Part shown: positions 1 to 12,777 of the stretch, piece by piece | How the letters are laid out: every line of letters starts with the position of its first letter | Position numbering within the stretch: position 1 is the stretch's first letter | Source of the DNA: Daucus carota subsp. sativus | Taxonomy: Eukaryota; Streptophyta; Magnoliopsida; Apiales; Apiaceae | Direction: 5' to 3' | Assembly: GCF_001625215.2 (NCBI RefSeq) | Contig: NC_030381.2 | Span: 37,818,689-37,882,688 of the forward strand | DNA length: 64,000 nt | Notes under the pieces: generated by a model | Database searches by the model: none | Seen by the model: the letters and a program-made list of their open reading frames with translations, nothing else | Told to the model about the DNA's origin: nothing | Translations under genes and position numbers: made by a program

Positions 1-1256
1 TTTCATTTGACTGTTTGATACTTGAGGGATGGATTTAGATACATATATTGATAGGTATAGATGTTTGAAATACTTAGTTTGCCAACTACTCTATGTGTGA
101 GGACTGAGGATGCCCGTGTTTAGTGAGCTACAGTGAAGTTATATGATACAATTATTTACTAGCTTTTTAGGTACCAACTAATGTGTGGTTGTTTAGAGTT
201 CTTACCGGTTTTCTCAAAGGTTTAATATTATACTTCTATTTTCTTAGATATCTTTCTTAGCCACTTGTAGGTTTGTGCTACCTTACCTTTGTAGCAATAT
301 CATTGCTCATATTTTTACCTTCTTTGTATCTTGTAGTTTTTTTTATCATAGGGAAAGTTACTCTTGTTGAACCAAATTCTTGTACTTCAAGATTTGCTCA
401 CAATGTTGGCAAACATGTTCCTATATGCTTTTAAGCTCTTGACAATGTTTCAATATCTGTCCTCTACCTGGGAACGTAGGAGTTTAGAAGTCGGAACAAA
501 TGTTTGATATCAAAGTGGCATGGACCCCTTTTTCTACAAAAGATAGTTGTTAATCGTCTCTGTATTAGAATTTGGTACAAGAATTTCGTGGGTGACAAAC
601 TTTAAGTGCTAAATGAATGCCATACTGTCTATTCGTGGTGGTCGAGCCAGAACTGATCAAGTCACTAGACTGAAATAAACTAATTGCTACATACCAAATA
701 TTGGTTACCTGTTGTATGCTGTCATGCTCCCCAAAAGTTAAGATAGATAGCTAAATTAACACTTGGGTATATGGCTACTATTTTTATATATGGTTTCTTC
801 AATAGGTGTGTATTTGACTATGTACGTTGGTTATAGCATTTGGTGTTTAGCTTCTTGATACAAGAAACTTCGTGGTATTTTAGAAAACTTAATATGCTCT
901 TTTTTATGATAGATAACATGAGTCTCTATGAGAGTGATTACTTTCTACCCATGGGGGACAATATGTAGTGAGGGAGATGATTAGACTTTCTTTTAATTGT
1001 CTTAGTTTTAGTGGTACTTCCTTGCAGTATATATCTATCATATGCGATGGCTGGTGGTGATTAGGATATAAAACATAGGGCAAATTATGTCATCAGATTA
1101 GCCAATGTCATGATGCACATGGTTTATTCTGACAAAGCTTACTTGGACTATTTTTAATCATCTTTTTCGCACTTTACAGTGATTTAAAAGACGGGCCAAA
1201 AAACTTAGATTCAAGGGGAGTGAAATGCTTGCAAAGCGGGCACTGTAGTTACCATC
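1..1256 (+). other. Upstream region of the SKIP30-like gene; no ORF of note
   Basis: No coding stretch is visible. The composition is AT-rich and intron-like. A pyrimidine-rich tract ending in a plausible 3' splice site (ACTTTACAG at 1171-1179) lies 77 bases before the start codon at 1257, and another (CTTGCAG) ends at 1027. A leader intron is therefore likely, with the transcription start to the left of the window. This is inference from splice-like signals only. Confidence 0.4.
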
Positions 1257-2294
1257 ATGTCTGAACTGATTGAAGGGCTCCCTGATGCTGTTGCCCTAAG
1301 GTGCCTAGCACGTGTCCCCTTTTACCTTCATCCTAAGTTAGAACTGGTCTCTCGTTCTTGGCGAGCTGTCGTTCACAGTGCTGAGTTATTCAAAACTAGG
1401 CAAGAAGTTAAGTCCACTGAGGAATTCTTGTGTGTTTGTGCCTATGATCCTGAGAACCTGTGGCAGCTTTATGATCCCCTCCGTGACCTTTGGATCACCC
1501 TTCCTGTCCTTCCATCACAGGTTAGGCATCTTGCGTACTTTGGTGCAGTCTCCACTGCTGGAAAACTATTTGTTCTAGGTGGTGGCAGTGATGCCGTTGA
1601 TCCTTTAACTGGTGACCATGATGGAAGCTTCGCTACAGATGCTGTCTGGTCATATGATCCTGTTACCAGGCATTGGGCTGTGTGTGCATCCATGCTAGTG
1701 CCTCGTGCAATGTTTGCATGCTGCGTGCTAGATGGCAAGATAGCTGTGGCTGGTGGTTTCACTAGCTACAGAAAATCTATCTCTCAAGCTGAAATATATG
1801 ATCCTGAAAAGGACGTGTGGACATCAATACCCGACCTTCAGCACGCACACAATGCTGCTTGCACGGGCATAGTTATACAGGGCAAGATGCACGTCTTGCA
1901 CAAGGGATTGTCAACAGTGCAGATATATGATAAGGAAACACAGGGGTGGATAGTTCACGACAGTTCATGGCTCCAGGGTCCAATGGCAGTAGTTAAAGGT
2001 GAGGTGTACGTGATGAGTCATGGTTTGATTCAGAAGCAGGTGGGAGAAACAAGGAAGGTGGTCGTTTCAGCATCTGAGTTCCGTAGGAGGATTGGGTGTG
2101 CAATGATAGGTTTAGAAGATGATATATACATCATTGGAGGAGTCATTGAACCAGAACGATGGAATTGGGATATCAAGAAGGTGTCGGATGTAGACGTGCT
2201 GTCACTTGGGTCTGAGAGGCCTGTTTGGCGGCATGCTACTCCAATGACCCAATGCAAGGGAACTGTATTTGGCTGTACACAGCTGAGAATATAG
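1257..2294 (+). CDS. SKIP30: F-box/kelch-repeat protein, SKIP30-like
   Basis: A single-exon gene of 345 residues. The N-terminus (MSELIEGLPDAVALRCLARV) is a degenerate F-box, at about residues 4-45, which would dock the protein on SKP1 of an SCF ubiquitin ligase. The rest, about residues 55-340, is kelch repeats with recurring GG followed by YDP and W: FVLGGGSD, VWSYDPVTRHW, IAVAGGF, AEIYDPEKDVW, IYIIGGV. These should fold as a beta-propeller that binds the substrate. Length and overall pattern match the plant SKIP30 family as I recall it, including the C-terminal GCTQL. The start is the first ATG of the frame and begins the F-box directly. The substrate is unknown. Stop is TAG. Confidence 0.93.
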   Translation: MSELIEGLPDAVALRCLARVPFYLHPKLELVSRSWRAVVHSAELFKTRQEVKSTEEFLCVCAYDPENLWQLYDPLRDLWITLPVLPSQVRHLAYFGAVSTAGKLFVLGGGSDAVDPLTGDHDGSFATDAVWSYDPVTRHWAVCASMLVPRAMFACCVLDGKIAVAGGFTSYRKSISQAEIYDPEKDVWTSIPDLQHAHNAACTGIVIQGKMHVLHKGLSTVQIYDKETQGWIVHDSSWLQGPMAVVKGEVYVMSHGLIQKQVGETRKVVVSASEFRRRIGCAMIGLEDDIYIIGGVIEPERWNWDIKKVSDVDVLSLGSERPVWRHATPMTQCKGTVFGCTQLRI

Positions 2295-3539
2295 GTTGGA
2301 TGAATTTCATTTACGTGTAAACCATATTTTTTTTTCTTCTTAATTTTCTATAATGAACTTTTGTAATAGGAGTACAAATATATAGCCTATTAGCTACTAT
2401 GAAGACGTAACTTGTAGATTTTTGTTTGTGTCCCAGTCGTTAATTTTCGTTCAATCTGTTTAAGTTCTGCATGCATTTTTAAATTGGTCTGGGATCTTCT
2501 GCTTGGCGTGATTGTTTTACTTAAGCAATTGGTACTTATGCGGTCGGAACATGGCAAGTCGGTGAAGTCCACTTAAGAGACAAAGATAATGGTTACACAG
2601 ATGATAAAAACAAATTTTTTACTCTGATATAATTATGAGAAAAAACAAACGGTCTCAGACCGAGGGGAAGTGAAAAATAGGGTACAAAATATTCTCTGTC
2701 AAATTCTTGTCAGTGTAAATCAGTTAAAATAATATCGTATTACGAGTTAAACCTTTTTAAAATTTATTGTCGAAATCAACGAAAAAATTATTCTAGCAAG
2801 ACAAATACTATCTACGTAATGATTTTTATAATTAATACATCATACATGTATCATTATACACAACGGATCATGTTCCATTACACATCGAACCTTGGAACCT
2901 TTACCCTATTTCTCGTATTTAGTTAGGGTTTTGTAAAAACACTGCACATGAAAAAAATGTATTTTTTTATGTATTATATTTTAAAATTATTTTTGAACAC
3001 ACAACGATGCAGAAAAAACATGTATTGAGATTTAGATCCTGAAAATATTTGTAAAATATAGGGTTATGCAGCAAAAGGTGATTCTATAGTTTTATTTTAA
3101 ATATTGTTTGTCTCTCAAGCTTGTAATGTTAAGTACTAGCACATCAAAAGCAAATATGCATATAAAAAATTACAAATTTTAAAAGTAATATATTATCTAT
3201 AAATCAATATTTTATTCTTATTATCTTTCAACCAAAACTTTTTCAAACTTCATTTTTAATATATGAAGCATGCGGGAAATATTCGGAAACAATTATATCG
3301 AGAATCAGAATTAATCGATGAAACAGAAAATAAAAATTAATGAATAATTAACTAACTAATTCCTGGTGAATAAAAATGAAGTAAATAATTAGAAATTTAA
3401 ACGGAACAAGATTAACCGCGGATTCATTATTTCATTTGAAAAACGATAAACTAAAAGATAAAAATAAACCGGATATCAATAAATTCTTAAACCTCCTGAA
3501 AACCCTAAGCCCACACATTTGAATCAGCAAAGAAACTCC
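2295..3539. other. 3' UTR of the SKIP30-like gene, then promoter of the TRM82-like gene
   Basis: No gene is visible. The first 100-300 bases after the stop at 2294 should be the 3' untranslated region. The rest is AT-rich spacer leading to the next gene on the same strand. The only recognisable signal is the telo-box and site II pair at 3500-3513. Confidence 0.6.
3500..3513 (+). promoter_or_regulatory. Telo-box plus site II motif in the TRM82 5' leader
   Basis: AAACCCTA (telo-box, 3500-3507) is followed directly by AGCCCA (3508-3513), the complement of the site II motif TGGGCT. The pair lies 27-40 bases before the start codon. Such pairs are well known in plant genes for ribosomal proteins and translation, where TCP factors and telo-box binding proteins drive expression in dividing cells. 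The motifs are seen; their activity here is inferred. Confidence 0.5.
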
Positions 3540-6500
3540 ATGGACGTTGAATCAATAACAGAAGAGACGGAGCTGCACGACAAACAATCCGAATTGGATG
3601 TCGCTCCGGCCTTAATTGCCGTCCACCCGACCCATCACTCTCTCGTAGTTGCCATCGGGTCGGAGCTCCGAGTTTTCGATCTCCAGTAAGCCCCTCCAGC
3701 TTTTCAATCTACATTATATTATATGTTCTGCTCCGTGTTTATAGATTTTATGTTAAAATTAATTATGATTGATTACTGAGTTCTCTTTCAGAGGAAGCTG
3801 TTGTGTAATATTAGGGGATGGTTCTAGTGGCCACAAGGATTCAATTAGAGCTGTATCGTATGGAGCAAATGGGAAGCTTTTTGTTTCGGCTGGTGACGAT
3901 AAACTCGTCAAGATTTGGAATACAGACACATGGCAGTGCATTTACAATGTGTAAGTTTTCCGATGCGGAATGTTGAAGTGGAATTAGCAATATCGCAGTT
4001 ATGTGGAATCTTGTTATAGTTTGTCTTTATGATAATTTACTTTTGGTTCAGCTTAATAATATAGTTGAAGCATTAAAGCAACGTAACAAGTCGGTTGAGA
4101 GAATATCATGGTGAAATTCAAATTTTACTATTACTTTTTGATTTGTAGTTATTATTTTTTATTATTTATCTAGCTTAACTTTGAATATTTTTCGAAATTT
4201 AGTCTTGTAAAAATTACGAACATATTGTGAAATAATGCAGATGTCTTGGATTATTACACTTGTTTATTTTTTTTATTATTAGATTTTATTTTCAGCCCAC
4301 ATTTTTAGGCTTTAGTTTATTAGTTCATTAGGATTGTGTTTTCGATACTTATATGACATTGAATGTATTGTTTTGTTATGCTTGGATTATGAATACACTT
4401 CTCTCGTGGCATTGGTTGTGACCAGTTATTGATGGATATATTGCGGTATCAACTGAGTAACAATTCAGTCACCTAATTTTGTTTAATCTTAGCTTTTCAA
4501 TATATCGTCCAACGTCAGCTTGTCATAATTACTACGAGTGTTGCTCATCGCCATTTTAGTGTTCATAGTCAGCCCCATCCCGCTGTACACGACCATACCA
4601 CCATAGTTTTGCCCACCAAAGAAGCCACAAAAAATTGCTTTAACTCACTAATCAGAGCTAATCACCTAAAACCTGTCATTACATAGGCAAACCGATGATG
4701 CAAATCTATGATAACACTACTAACATCATTCTTCAAGACTACCTGATTTCTGTTGTGTGTCATATAAGATTTGAGATTTCGCCTCATAAGCAGATCACAC
4801 TTTCGCTCTGAGTATTGTGGTACTGTTGTCAGCTTGTCTCCAAGCTGGCAAAAGTCTGCATCATCGATCCAGTATGCTCATCCTCCAACCTAGCAAACAC
4901 CGTCAACAATCACCACGTCGAGTTGACACAAGACGCTAATAGGCACATCTATTGAGGTTGGAGCTAGAAGGAACAAGTATTGTAGCAGGTTTTAATGAGA
5001 TGGAGGTGATGTTGAAGAAGAAAGCGAAGATGGAAAAATATCATATGGTCCACGAAAAGAAGGAAAATGTATATAGTAATCTGAACCTGTAGAGTCATTT
5101 TCACTTCACATTCATGAGTTGCATGCTGAGATGTGACAAAATTAAGTTGAACAATAAAAAATTTAAAATTATAAGGCTGCATGGACGTCCATTCAGATTT
5201 CAGTGATGAGCAGAGCCGGTGTTTAACCTGTGCAGTCAGCCCAACTGCACAGGGCCCAAAAAAATTGGGGGCCCCAATTAGTCCAACCCTAGTTATATGT
5301 ATTAGTATGTGTTAAAAAAAATAGGCCTGTAGAAAACAAAACACCCGCGGAAATACAGAGACACGCACGCCAGAACTCAGCCATAATACTCTCTGACTTC
5401 GTCTCCCTCGTGAATCGGGAATATGTGTATAGCTTAATCATTCTCCTGCTTCTATGTCAGCTTCAATTCACAAGCAACGGTAAAAAATTCTCATATATAT
5501 ATAAATTGTGACCCATATAATTTTCACTTTTTACATCTCACTCTTCTTCTCAATAAAAGGTCCCCAAATTTTAATTTAGCACAGGGCCTCTACTTTGATT
5601 GAGCCGGGCCTGGTGATGAGGGTGATCAAGTGAAGTTGCAACACTGCACTGAGAGGTCACCTTGTGTCTAGTAGTAAGTGCATGCTAAGAAGATGGGTCC
5701 ATTTTAGATTCGAAAGAGTTGATATCTCCTCGTGGTATGAATATTAGAGATGTGTTTAACGTGGAATCATACTCCTTTTTCATAGATTTCCTCACATGGT
5801 ATTTTTTTAACCCGCATCACCTTTATCTCATTGACATTTTGTTGTGCTTGTTCTTCTAGCTCTAGCTCTACTGAGTCTGTGCGCCCACCATTTCTTGTGC
5901 AGTGTATACCCTTTTGTTACTTCATATCTCATTCACATGCTACTGTGCCTTTTTTTCTAGCTCCCTTGGGCCTGTATACCCACCACTGGTTGTTGTACCC
6001 TTTATATATCTTCATAGCAGATGTGCATGTTGACAAGAGGTATTTGCAGACTCAGCATGGTAATTGTAGATAGTATTTGGATCATTCGCGACTTGGCTTG
6101 CTGGGTTAGAGGATGAGCTCTTGAATTTTTTGGTGTTATTCAAAGTTTTGTTCGATATAGCTGAACTTTTCCTAGCAATTATGTAGCTCCCTGCTCGCAC
6201 AGTGGCATGCTTTCAAGTAGCGCTCTTAGGATCTAAGCCTGATGGAGATAAATCGGTCATATTCATCAGAACTTAGGGTTAAGCCATCAGAACATGCTCG
6301 CGCGCGCGTGTGTGTGTGTGAGACCGATTTATTTATTATCAAATTTCATGTTTTGGCTTTGTTTTTAGTCCATCAGGGTTATGTTTCTGGTATTTTTATG
6401 GCATTGTACATATGGTTTTATTACTCTTGGATTATGCACTTTTTCTGGGAATAATATAGTTTGCTATTGATTATTTCTTGGAAATTATATTGGGGTTTTT

Positions 6501-9500
6501 GTGCCCGATTTTGGTTTGACGCAGAATATTGCTCATTATAACGAATGACCACCATAACCTGAAACAGCATAATGATTCTATGTGATGAAACTTTTCACAC
6601 TTTATTCCTGTAGTCGATTGTGCAAGTCCTTGTTGGACAATGGCATAGGGCAAATATTTATTATGAATTATTTGTAGGAGTAGCACTTCACATAATGTGT
6701 TTTGATATCAAACGGCCTATACTTTTGGTTCTACTAGGCTTGCGTTCATGTTTTGACATACTTTCATGTTTTTGATTGTGGCTGAACTGTAACAGATCAT
6801 CTGAAAAAAGAGTTACTGCAGTTGCAATAAGCAATGACGGCCATTATGTTAGTTTCGCTGACAAATTTGGAGTTGTCTGGGTTGTGGAACTGGAAGGCCT
6901 TCACCAGAGTTCAGCTGTGGTTGAGAAGAAACCAGCACCTATGCTTTCCCACTATTGTAGCATCATTACTGGCCTGGTATGCTATGCATATCGATATATA
7001 ACCTCTTTATCCACTTTATATGTGTGTGTCCTAAAAAAAATTCAGGTTTAAATAAGTACTACTATATGTTATTACTTGTTCCTTTTACCTCTTTCAATTA
7101 AATCGAATGACAGACTCTCATTTACTTTTATCACATACTCCTTTGCCAGTAGTCTGTATGTGATTGTCTAGACCGTCATGCCACTAGAAGTTTAATTTGA
7201 TGATGAATTGTCAATGTCATATTATGATTGTCAATGTCATATTATGAAAATCACAGTTTCTAATGTGGCAACCCCGGTTTGCATAATTTTCTCTTTTTTT
7301 CAGCATTTTTTTATTTGCATTATAAATTAGATTTTTTCTCAGTCCATTTATGTCATATCATATTGGTAACACCATAATGGATTAACATCTTCCAGGAATT
7401 TTCGCCAGATGGAAAATATATAGTTAGTGCTGATAGGGATTTTAAAATCCGTGTAAGTATTGTTATTAACCTTTTGAAAGTTCATTTTATCTTGTTAAAA
7501 TATACAGTTCACATTATTTTGAACCTGCTTACACTTTTGTTTATTCTTATCAACAGGTTACCGCCTTTCCTACAAAACCACTAGAAGGAGCTCATGAGAT
7601 ACAAAGTTTTTGCCTTGGACATACAAAGTGTGTTTCTTATGATATGTTGTATATTTTTTTACATGATTTAGCATGAAATGTTACATTAGAATATCCAAAT
7701 TAATACTTCTTTTTGGCCCCAACATGATAGTTACAAGGTATTTTGACCTTTAATAAAATAATTCTCTGGTTCTGATGCCATGAATCTATGAAGGTTCTGC
7801 CGTTCAAATTACAATAGAACCCCTCCCCCTGTCCCCCAAATCACAAAAAAGAAAAATTAAAGTGAAAATATAAATTAGGGTTAACCCAGTACATGGTGTA
7901 AATTGTTCAATACCCAAATCTTGGTCCTGCATTTCTTCAGCTTGACAAATAGCATTCAGTATATTTTGGTGGAGTCATTGACACAAATACTAACATTTTG
8001 ATTGAATTTTCATAATAAAAATTGTGACAAGCTTCGTCAGCCATAAGTAGCTTGTGCCACTCCGTCGACTCATTATACTACTATTTTCAGGTTTGTATCG
8101 TGCTTTACCTTCGTTTGCAATCAGGAATATCCACAGGGGTTTCTTGTATCTGGAAGTGGTGATTCAACAGTGAGTAATTCATAAAATATACAGATTGTGG
8201 TGGTTAAAGCACAAAAATCACCAATAATCTAATTGTTGCTTTGCAGGTTTGCTTGTGGGAATATGAATCTGGAACCCTACTTAATACATGTGAAGTTGGA
8301 GCAGAGGTACATCTACTGGTTGAATACTTTATTTTTCTTGTTATCCTAATATATCTTGTAGAATAAATGACATGTTTGGATACACAAAAAAGTTGGAACT
8401 GAATTTCATTTGAAATCCAGGACATTCAAATACTAGGCTAAAGATGAGAATTTAAAATGACACCTCAAATCATGTCATTTGAAATCCAAAATTTGAAATG
8501 AAATACAAGTTCCCAAACGCAATCTTAAGTTATTGTCTGTGTTAGGTGTTGTGTGTCATTGGTACAATCATTAGATATTATACACAATCAAAGGGTCTGT
8601 AGTGTGTAAGGATGAACTCTTTACTGTAATTGTGTATTGTAAGTTGTAGGGTTTTAGCACTCATACAATGACTTTGGGGCAATTTTTGCAGTTTGAAACT
8701 CTGAAGTTGTAAAGGTGTGTGCAATTTGGTTTGTGGTGTTTTTTCTCCCATCACACGAGTCGTGTCTTATCATGGAACCCCTGAAAGGTTCTAGCTCTGT
8801 GATGCCATTAACCATTCATAAGCATCTGAAATAGAGAACCTTTTAAGAAGCCATTGTAATCCAGATAATAACTATTGCTTGAAAATGTAGCTTAATTCCC
8901 AGAAATTGAGTGGGTTATGCCTTCCAATCTTAACTACTAGATAATTAAAATGTACATGTATAAGCTTGAAATTTTCTGAAATTATATTAAATCGATCTGC
9001 TTAGAACTAAAGTCAAATTGTAGACTTCACGCAAAATTTTCCAAGACATGGGTTGTATCTTATAAACTCTTTGGTGGCGATTTGGAACTATGTGTAAGTA
9101 GTATGTTTATAAGAGCATCTCCAACGGTGTTGGCTAAAAGTGGTTGGCTAAATTGGACCTGTAAGACATTATGTAAAATTTGTTGAAGCTGTAAGCTATT
9201 TTGCTTCGATGGTACTGGCTATATTTCAGAAATAGTATTATTCATTCAAGTTGTTATAAATAGAATGTATATTATCATATGGTAACAAATGATATGAAAT
9301 CTTGCTACATATATTGCTACAGGCTTGTAGTGGTTGGCCAAATATAGCCAACATCAATTGGTTGGCTATATTTTTAGACAAGGGTTGGAGTTGAGCAAAT
9401 TTCACACATTATCTATAAATTTTATTTTTGGTATGATTTAATGAATTTTAGTTAAGGGTTTTGATGGGTTGAAGATGCTCTAATAACATAAATATATCTT

Positions 9501-10397
9501 ATCTCTTCCCTAAAAATTACCTAAATTTTGATTGGGAGTCTCTTCTATTTCTGAAGGCAGGGCTTCTTCAGTCTAATGGGAGTGAAGAAGATATTCTTCC
9601 CGTAATTACTGATTTATGTGCTTCCCGTGATGGTTCACTTGTTGCAGTGGCTGTACAGAGGTATATATCTCTTGACAACACTTAAGTATTCTTGTGTTTC
9701 TTTAAATTATATAATAGTCTACAATAATGAAATTCTAAATTAAAGTTTCTTGTGTGAATTGCAGCTTACCTGGAGTACTACTTTTGAGTTGTAATCTCTC
9801 TGTTAAATCACTTTCTATTGTCAGGGTTAGTACATTTTCTTTTAATAATTTCTGCTAGATTTTTTTCTTAAGAAGTGAAAACAAATTAATTGGAATTCTA
9901 TTCTTATTTAAAAGTGTCTTGTAGTTTGTGTCCTGAATACATTTTATGCAATCTTGTTAAATATCTAGCACTTCCTTTATCCTACCATTTTTTCCCCTGT
10001 TTAAATCTGCAGTCTTTTTTTGCAGAAAATAACTATAACTGAAGAAGCCTTTATTCCTACTTGCTTGAGTACTTCTTCCACATCAGAATTGTTATGGCTA
10101 GTTATGGGTGTCTCTAACTTAAAAGGTTCTGTTTCACCGTCTCTTGCCCGAGTGAGAGCGATCTCCTGTTTCGGACAGAACAGTGAGCCTATTATATTGG
10201 CAGACAGTGAAATACCAGGTGGAGAACAACTACTTAAGACGTTGCAGGGTAATTTATCTATTGAGAAAGAAGTATTTTCAAGGACTGCTGAAGCTGTGAA
10301 AATAGCAATGAACAATTTACTAATTAAAAAAGAGTACAACGTGGAGAACAGAGAGTACAGGAAACGAGGCAGGAACGACAAGAAAAAATATAAATGA
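3540..10397 (+). CDS. TRM82: tRNA (guanine-N7-)-methyltransferase non-catalytic subunit, WD40 protein (TRM82/WDR4)
   Basis: Ten exons: 3540-3685, 3792-3950, 6796-6976, 7396-7452, 7557-7627, 8091-8169, 8247-8306, 9557-9660, 9765-9825 and 10026-10397. They join in frame to 1290 bases and 429 residues, close to the plant family length. WD40 repeats are visible: GHKDSIRAVSYGANGKLFVS then DDKLVKIWN near residues 63-92, RVTAVAISNDGHYVSFADK, EFSPDGKYIVSADRDFKIRV, and GFLVSGSGDSTVCLWEYESG. The C-terminus is a lysine/arginine-rich tail. The partner of this subunit is the catalytic TRM8/METTL1; together they make m7G at position 46 of tRNA in the nucleus. Exon 8 is best started after CTGAAG at 9556, because starting at the next AG breaks the frame. 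Introns 2 (2.8 kb) and 7 (1.25 kb) carry transposons. Confidence 0.93.
5211..5612. mobile_element. Non-autonomous hAT-type element in TRM82 intron 2
   Basis: 402 bp flanked by a perfect 8-bp duplication GTGATGAG (5203-5210 and 5613-5620). The ends are imperfect inverted repeats: CAGAGCCGG at the left, and CAGGCCCGG read inward from the right. Just inside both ends is a GC-rich patch with CACAGGGCC. The 8-bp duplication and CA...TG termini fit the hAT superfamily. There is no coding capacity. Confidence 0.8.
6298..6321 (+). repeat. (CG)n(TG)n microsatellite
   Basis: A run of CG dinucleotides passes into TG dinucleotides within TRM82 intron 2. It is a simple repeat. Confidence 0.8.
7207..7246 (+). 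repeat. 20-bp tandem duplication in TRM82 intron 3
   Basis: ATTGTCAATGTCATATTATG occurs twice head to tail with no difference, which suggests a recent slippage event. Confidence 0.85.
9113..9480. mobile_element. MITE with TAA duplication (PIF/Harbinger-like) in TRM82 intron 7
   Basis: 368 bp beginning GAGCATCTCCAAC and ending GTTGAAGATGCTC, flanked by TAA on both sides (9110-9112 and 9481-9483). The inside is AT-rich with GGCTA motifs near both ends. The 3-bp TAA duplication and short inverted repeats fit Tourist/PIF-type MITEs. Related copies lie at 37820-38187 and, as a half copy, at 47283-47418. Confidence 0.75.
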
Positions 10398-11818
10398 ACA
10401 GAGTTTTGCTAGTCACTAGTGTCTGATCCTTCACCTCTATACGGATAATATTTAGTTTCGACATTGTCATTGCCTGTAATCTTTGTTGTAATTGTGGTGA
10501 TAGATGTTCTTTATGTAACTTAAGGGCTAGGAATGAGTCATGAGTGACTTGGCTACATCTGTTTTTGTACTTCTGGAAAATTTGTTAACAGATATCTAAT
10601 TGACTGTAAGATTGAACATTTGAACTCTTTGTATGGTTTTTGCTGTGAGAAACATCTAAGAATAACAAGGATCTACATGTAGTTATATCACCATCATGGT
10701 CCCATTAGTGTAGTTGTAACAGCGACGGTCCAATTGGATTTCTTTTCTTCCACAATGAAACATCACTATTCTATGCTACTTTAACACAAATAGTCAAAAA
10801 GATGATTGTACTGTAAGGCGTAATATATGTCCATCTATTCTAGTTGTAACCTTAATTATACAAAAACAACTGTGACGAACAAAATTAGTAGTTTTAAATA
10901 AAAATGTGATCAGACTTGATCGGTAAAGACACGAAAATTAGTTGGATTGGTCGGAGATTAATCGAATTATTAATTGAATAATCAGATATTTAATCAATTT
11001 AGTGAGTTGTGAAATAAGGATTAACACTTAAACTATCAATTAATCAGGACAAATGCCAAACGTAAACTGGTTTTGTAGAAACTGATTACCAGTAGAATTC
11101 CATTTCAGATGCGAAGTCCATAAAGCAATAATAATACAAAAAATGAGTTTCATTCCACAGTTGTTCAATGTCTAATCAAGGAATAATGTACAAAGAAACG
11201 AGTAAAAGTGAATTAGTTTCTGCAATTGGAAGATGACACGTGGCAGAATGGCATCTGAGTACAAGTAGTGGAAGCATGTCACTCCATAATAATTTTTTAT
11301 TTGATTTAATTGAAAGAGATGGTGCCCTACTCTATATATGCTCTCAAAGAAAATAGACAAAAGGCTAAGGATTAACTCTAAGAAAAATGGGTCCGATAGA
11401 ACATTATACTTGACTATTTGTGTTTTATTGTGATGAATTTGAGATATTTGCCAGCATTGTACTACTATTTTGAAAAAAAAATGAAAAAGGTTTTGGAGGA
11501 ATAAGGAATATTATGATGCTGTGTCTCCACCTTATGTCTGTGTCTAGTGCTTGCATAATTTGCTTTCAAGTACGTGGAAGACCGCTTTTTCTTGGCATAA
11601 AAATAGACCACTCCTTCATTTTCGAACAATTTTATTGTTTTTAAGATTTTTTGTGATTTTGCAAATAAGATTATTAATAATTGGATCACTTATGAATTTA
11701 ATTGTGTTTTTTAAAAGCAAAAATCGCATAACTTTCTCATTTTGCATTGTATATTGTTCCAGTTTAGAAATTTTGTAAACAGTTATGTAAAATCACATTT
11801 TTCGGATCTAATGATTTA
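10398..11818. other. 3' UTR of TRM82 and intergenic spacer
   Basis: The first few hundred bases should be the 3' untranslated region of the WD40 gene. After that I see only AT-rich spacer. Short ORFs on both strands around 11.2-11.8 kb are low-complexity and match nothing I recognise. Confidence 0.6.
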
Positions 11819-11828
11819 TTTGTTTAAT

Positions 11829-12777
11829 GGGAAAATAGATTTTTTCGCCACTTGACTTATTTTGTATTTAGAAACTTACCACTGAAGTGTAATATTTTTT
11901 CTTTTTGTCACTAATGTTAGGTTCAAATTTTTTTTAGCCGCTAACGTTAGGTTTGGATTTGATTAATAACATTATATTATTTTTTTAGCATTATTAAAAT
12001 ATAATGATAGTTTGTAATATTATGATGACATGATATATGTTTACACCTTTATATATAGTACTCTATATGTCCCTTGGTAGTTTACTTTGGAGTACGAGAG
12101 TTTGACACGTGTTTTAAGACTCCTAAAAATATTAGTTTTATAAATTATTTCAAGATTCCACAAAAACATAGTATCACTTAACTCAATTTTGCTTGAGAAT
12201 TGATTGTAGATGATAAATTGTTTGAAGCCATTGATTTCAGATTAATGATTAATGAATTTTTAGATATATTATAATTTTTTCTGATTTTATCACTTATTTA
12301 TATTATTCTTACTCCCTCCGTCCATCTCATTTATTTATAGTTCTTTCCCACTACTTGACACGTATTTTAAGATTCCCCTTTCTGATAAAACACAGTTCCA
12401 TAATATATTTTTGAGATTTTTTTTTATGTATAAAAATTCAAGCGTTAAATTTTTATTCAGAAAAAAAAAATTTAAATAATTTATGAAAATAAATCTTTTA
12501 GGATCTTTAAAATGTGCGTCAAACTCTCGTAGGTAAACTACTTAGGGCATATATGACGTACTATAAAGATATCACACATGAGATAACCATAATATTGCAA
12601 ACTATCACTATATTTTAATAATGTTAAAATAAATAATATAATATTAATAATCAAATCCGAACCTAACGTTAGTTACCAAAAAAAAATTCGAACCTAATAT
12701 TAGTGACAAAAAGGAAAAAAGTTATAGCTCAGTGATAAGTTTCTAAATACTTGGAAGGCGAAAAGATCTATTTTCCC
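11829..12777. mobile_element. Mutator-like MITE with long terminal inverted repeats
   Basis: The left arm starts GGGAAAATAGATTTTTTCGCC and the right arm ends with its near complement. The arms remain alignable for about 200 bp, down to the TATGATGACATG / CATGAGATAACC region. The element is flanked by an exact 10-bp duplication TTTGTTTAAT (11819-11828 and 12778-12787). Long arms and a 9-11 bp duplication are diagnostic for Mutator-like elements. The centre is occupied by another inverted-repeat element. There is no transposase. Confidence 0.85.
12061..12558. mobile_element. Inverted-repeat element nested in the Mutator-like MITE, Stowaway-like
   Basis: 498 bp flanked by TA (12059-12060 and 12559-12560). 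The left arm (CTCTATATGTCCCTTGGTAG...GTACGAGAGTTTGACAC) is the inverse of the right arm (GTCAAACTCTCGTAGGTAAAC...GGGCATATATGACG). A separate Stowaway-like start, CTCCCTCCGTCC, lies at 12312, so the block may be chimeric or contain a third layer. Boundaries are inferred from arm symmetry. Confidence 0.55.

Noticed and set aside
10001-10381. 126-codon ORF on the minus strand opposite the last TRM82 exon
   Set aside because: It lies fully antisense to a well-supported WD40 exon and has no protein-like pattern of its own.
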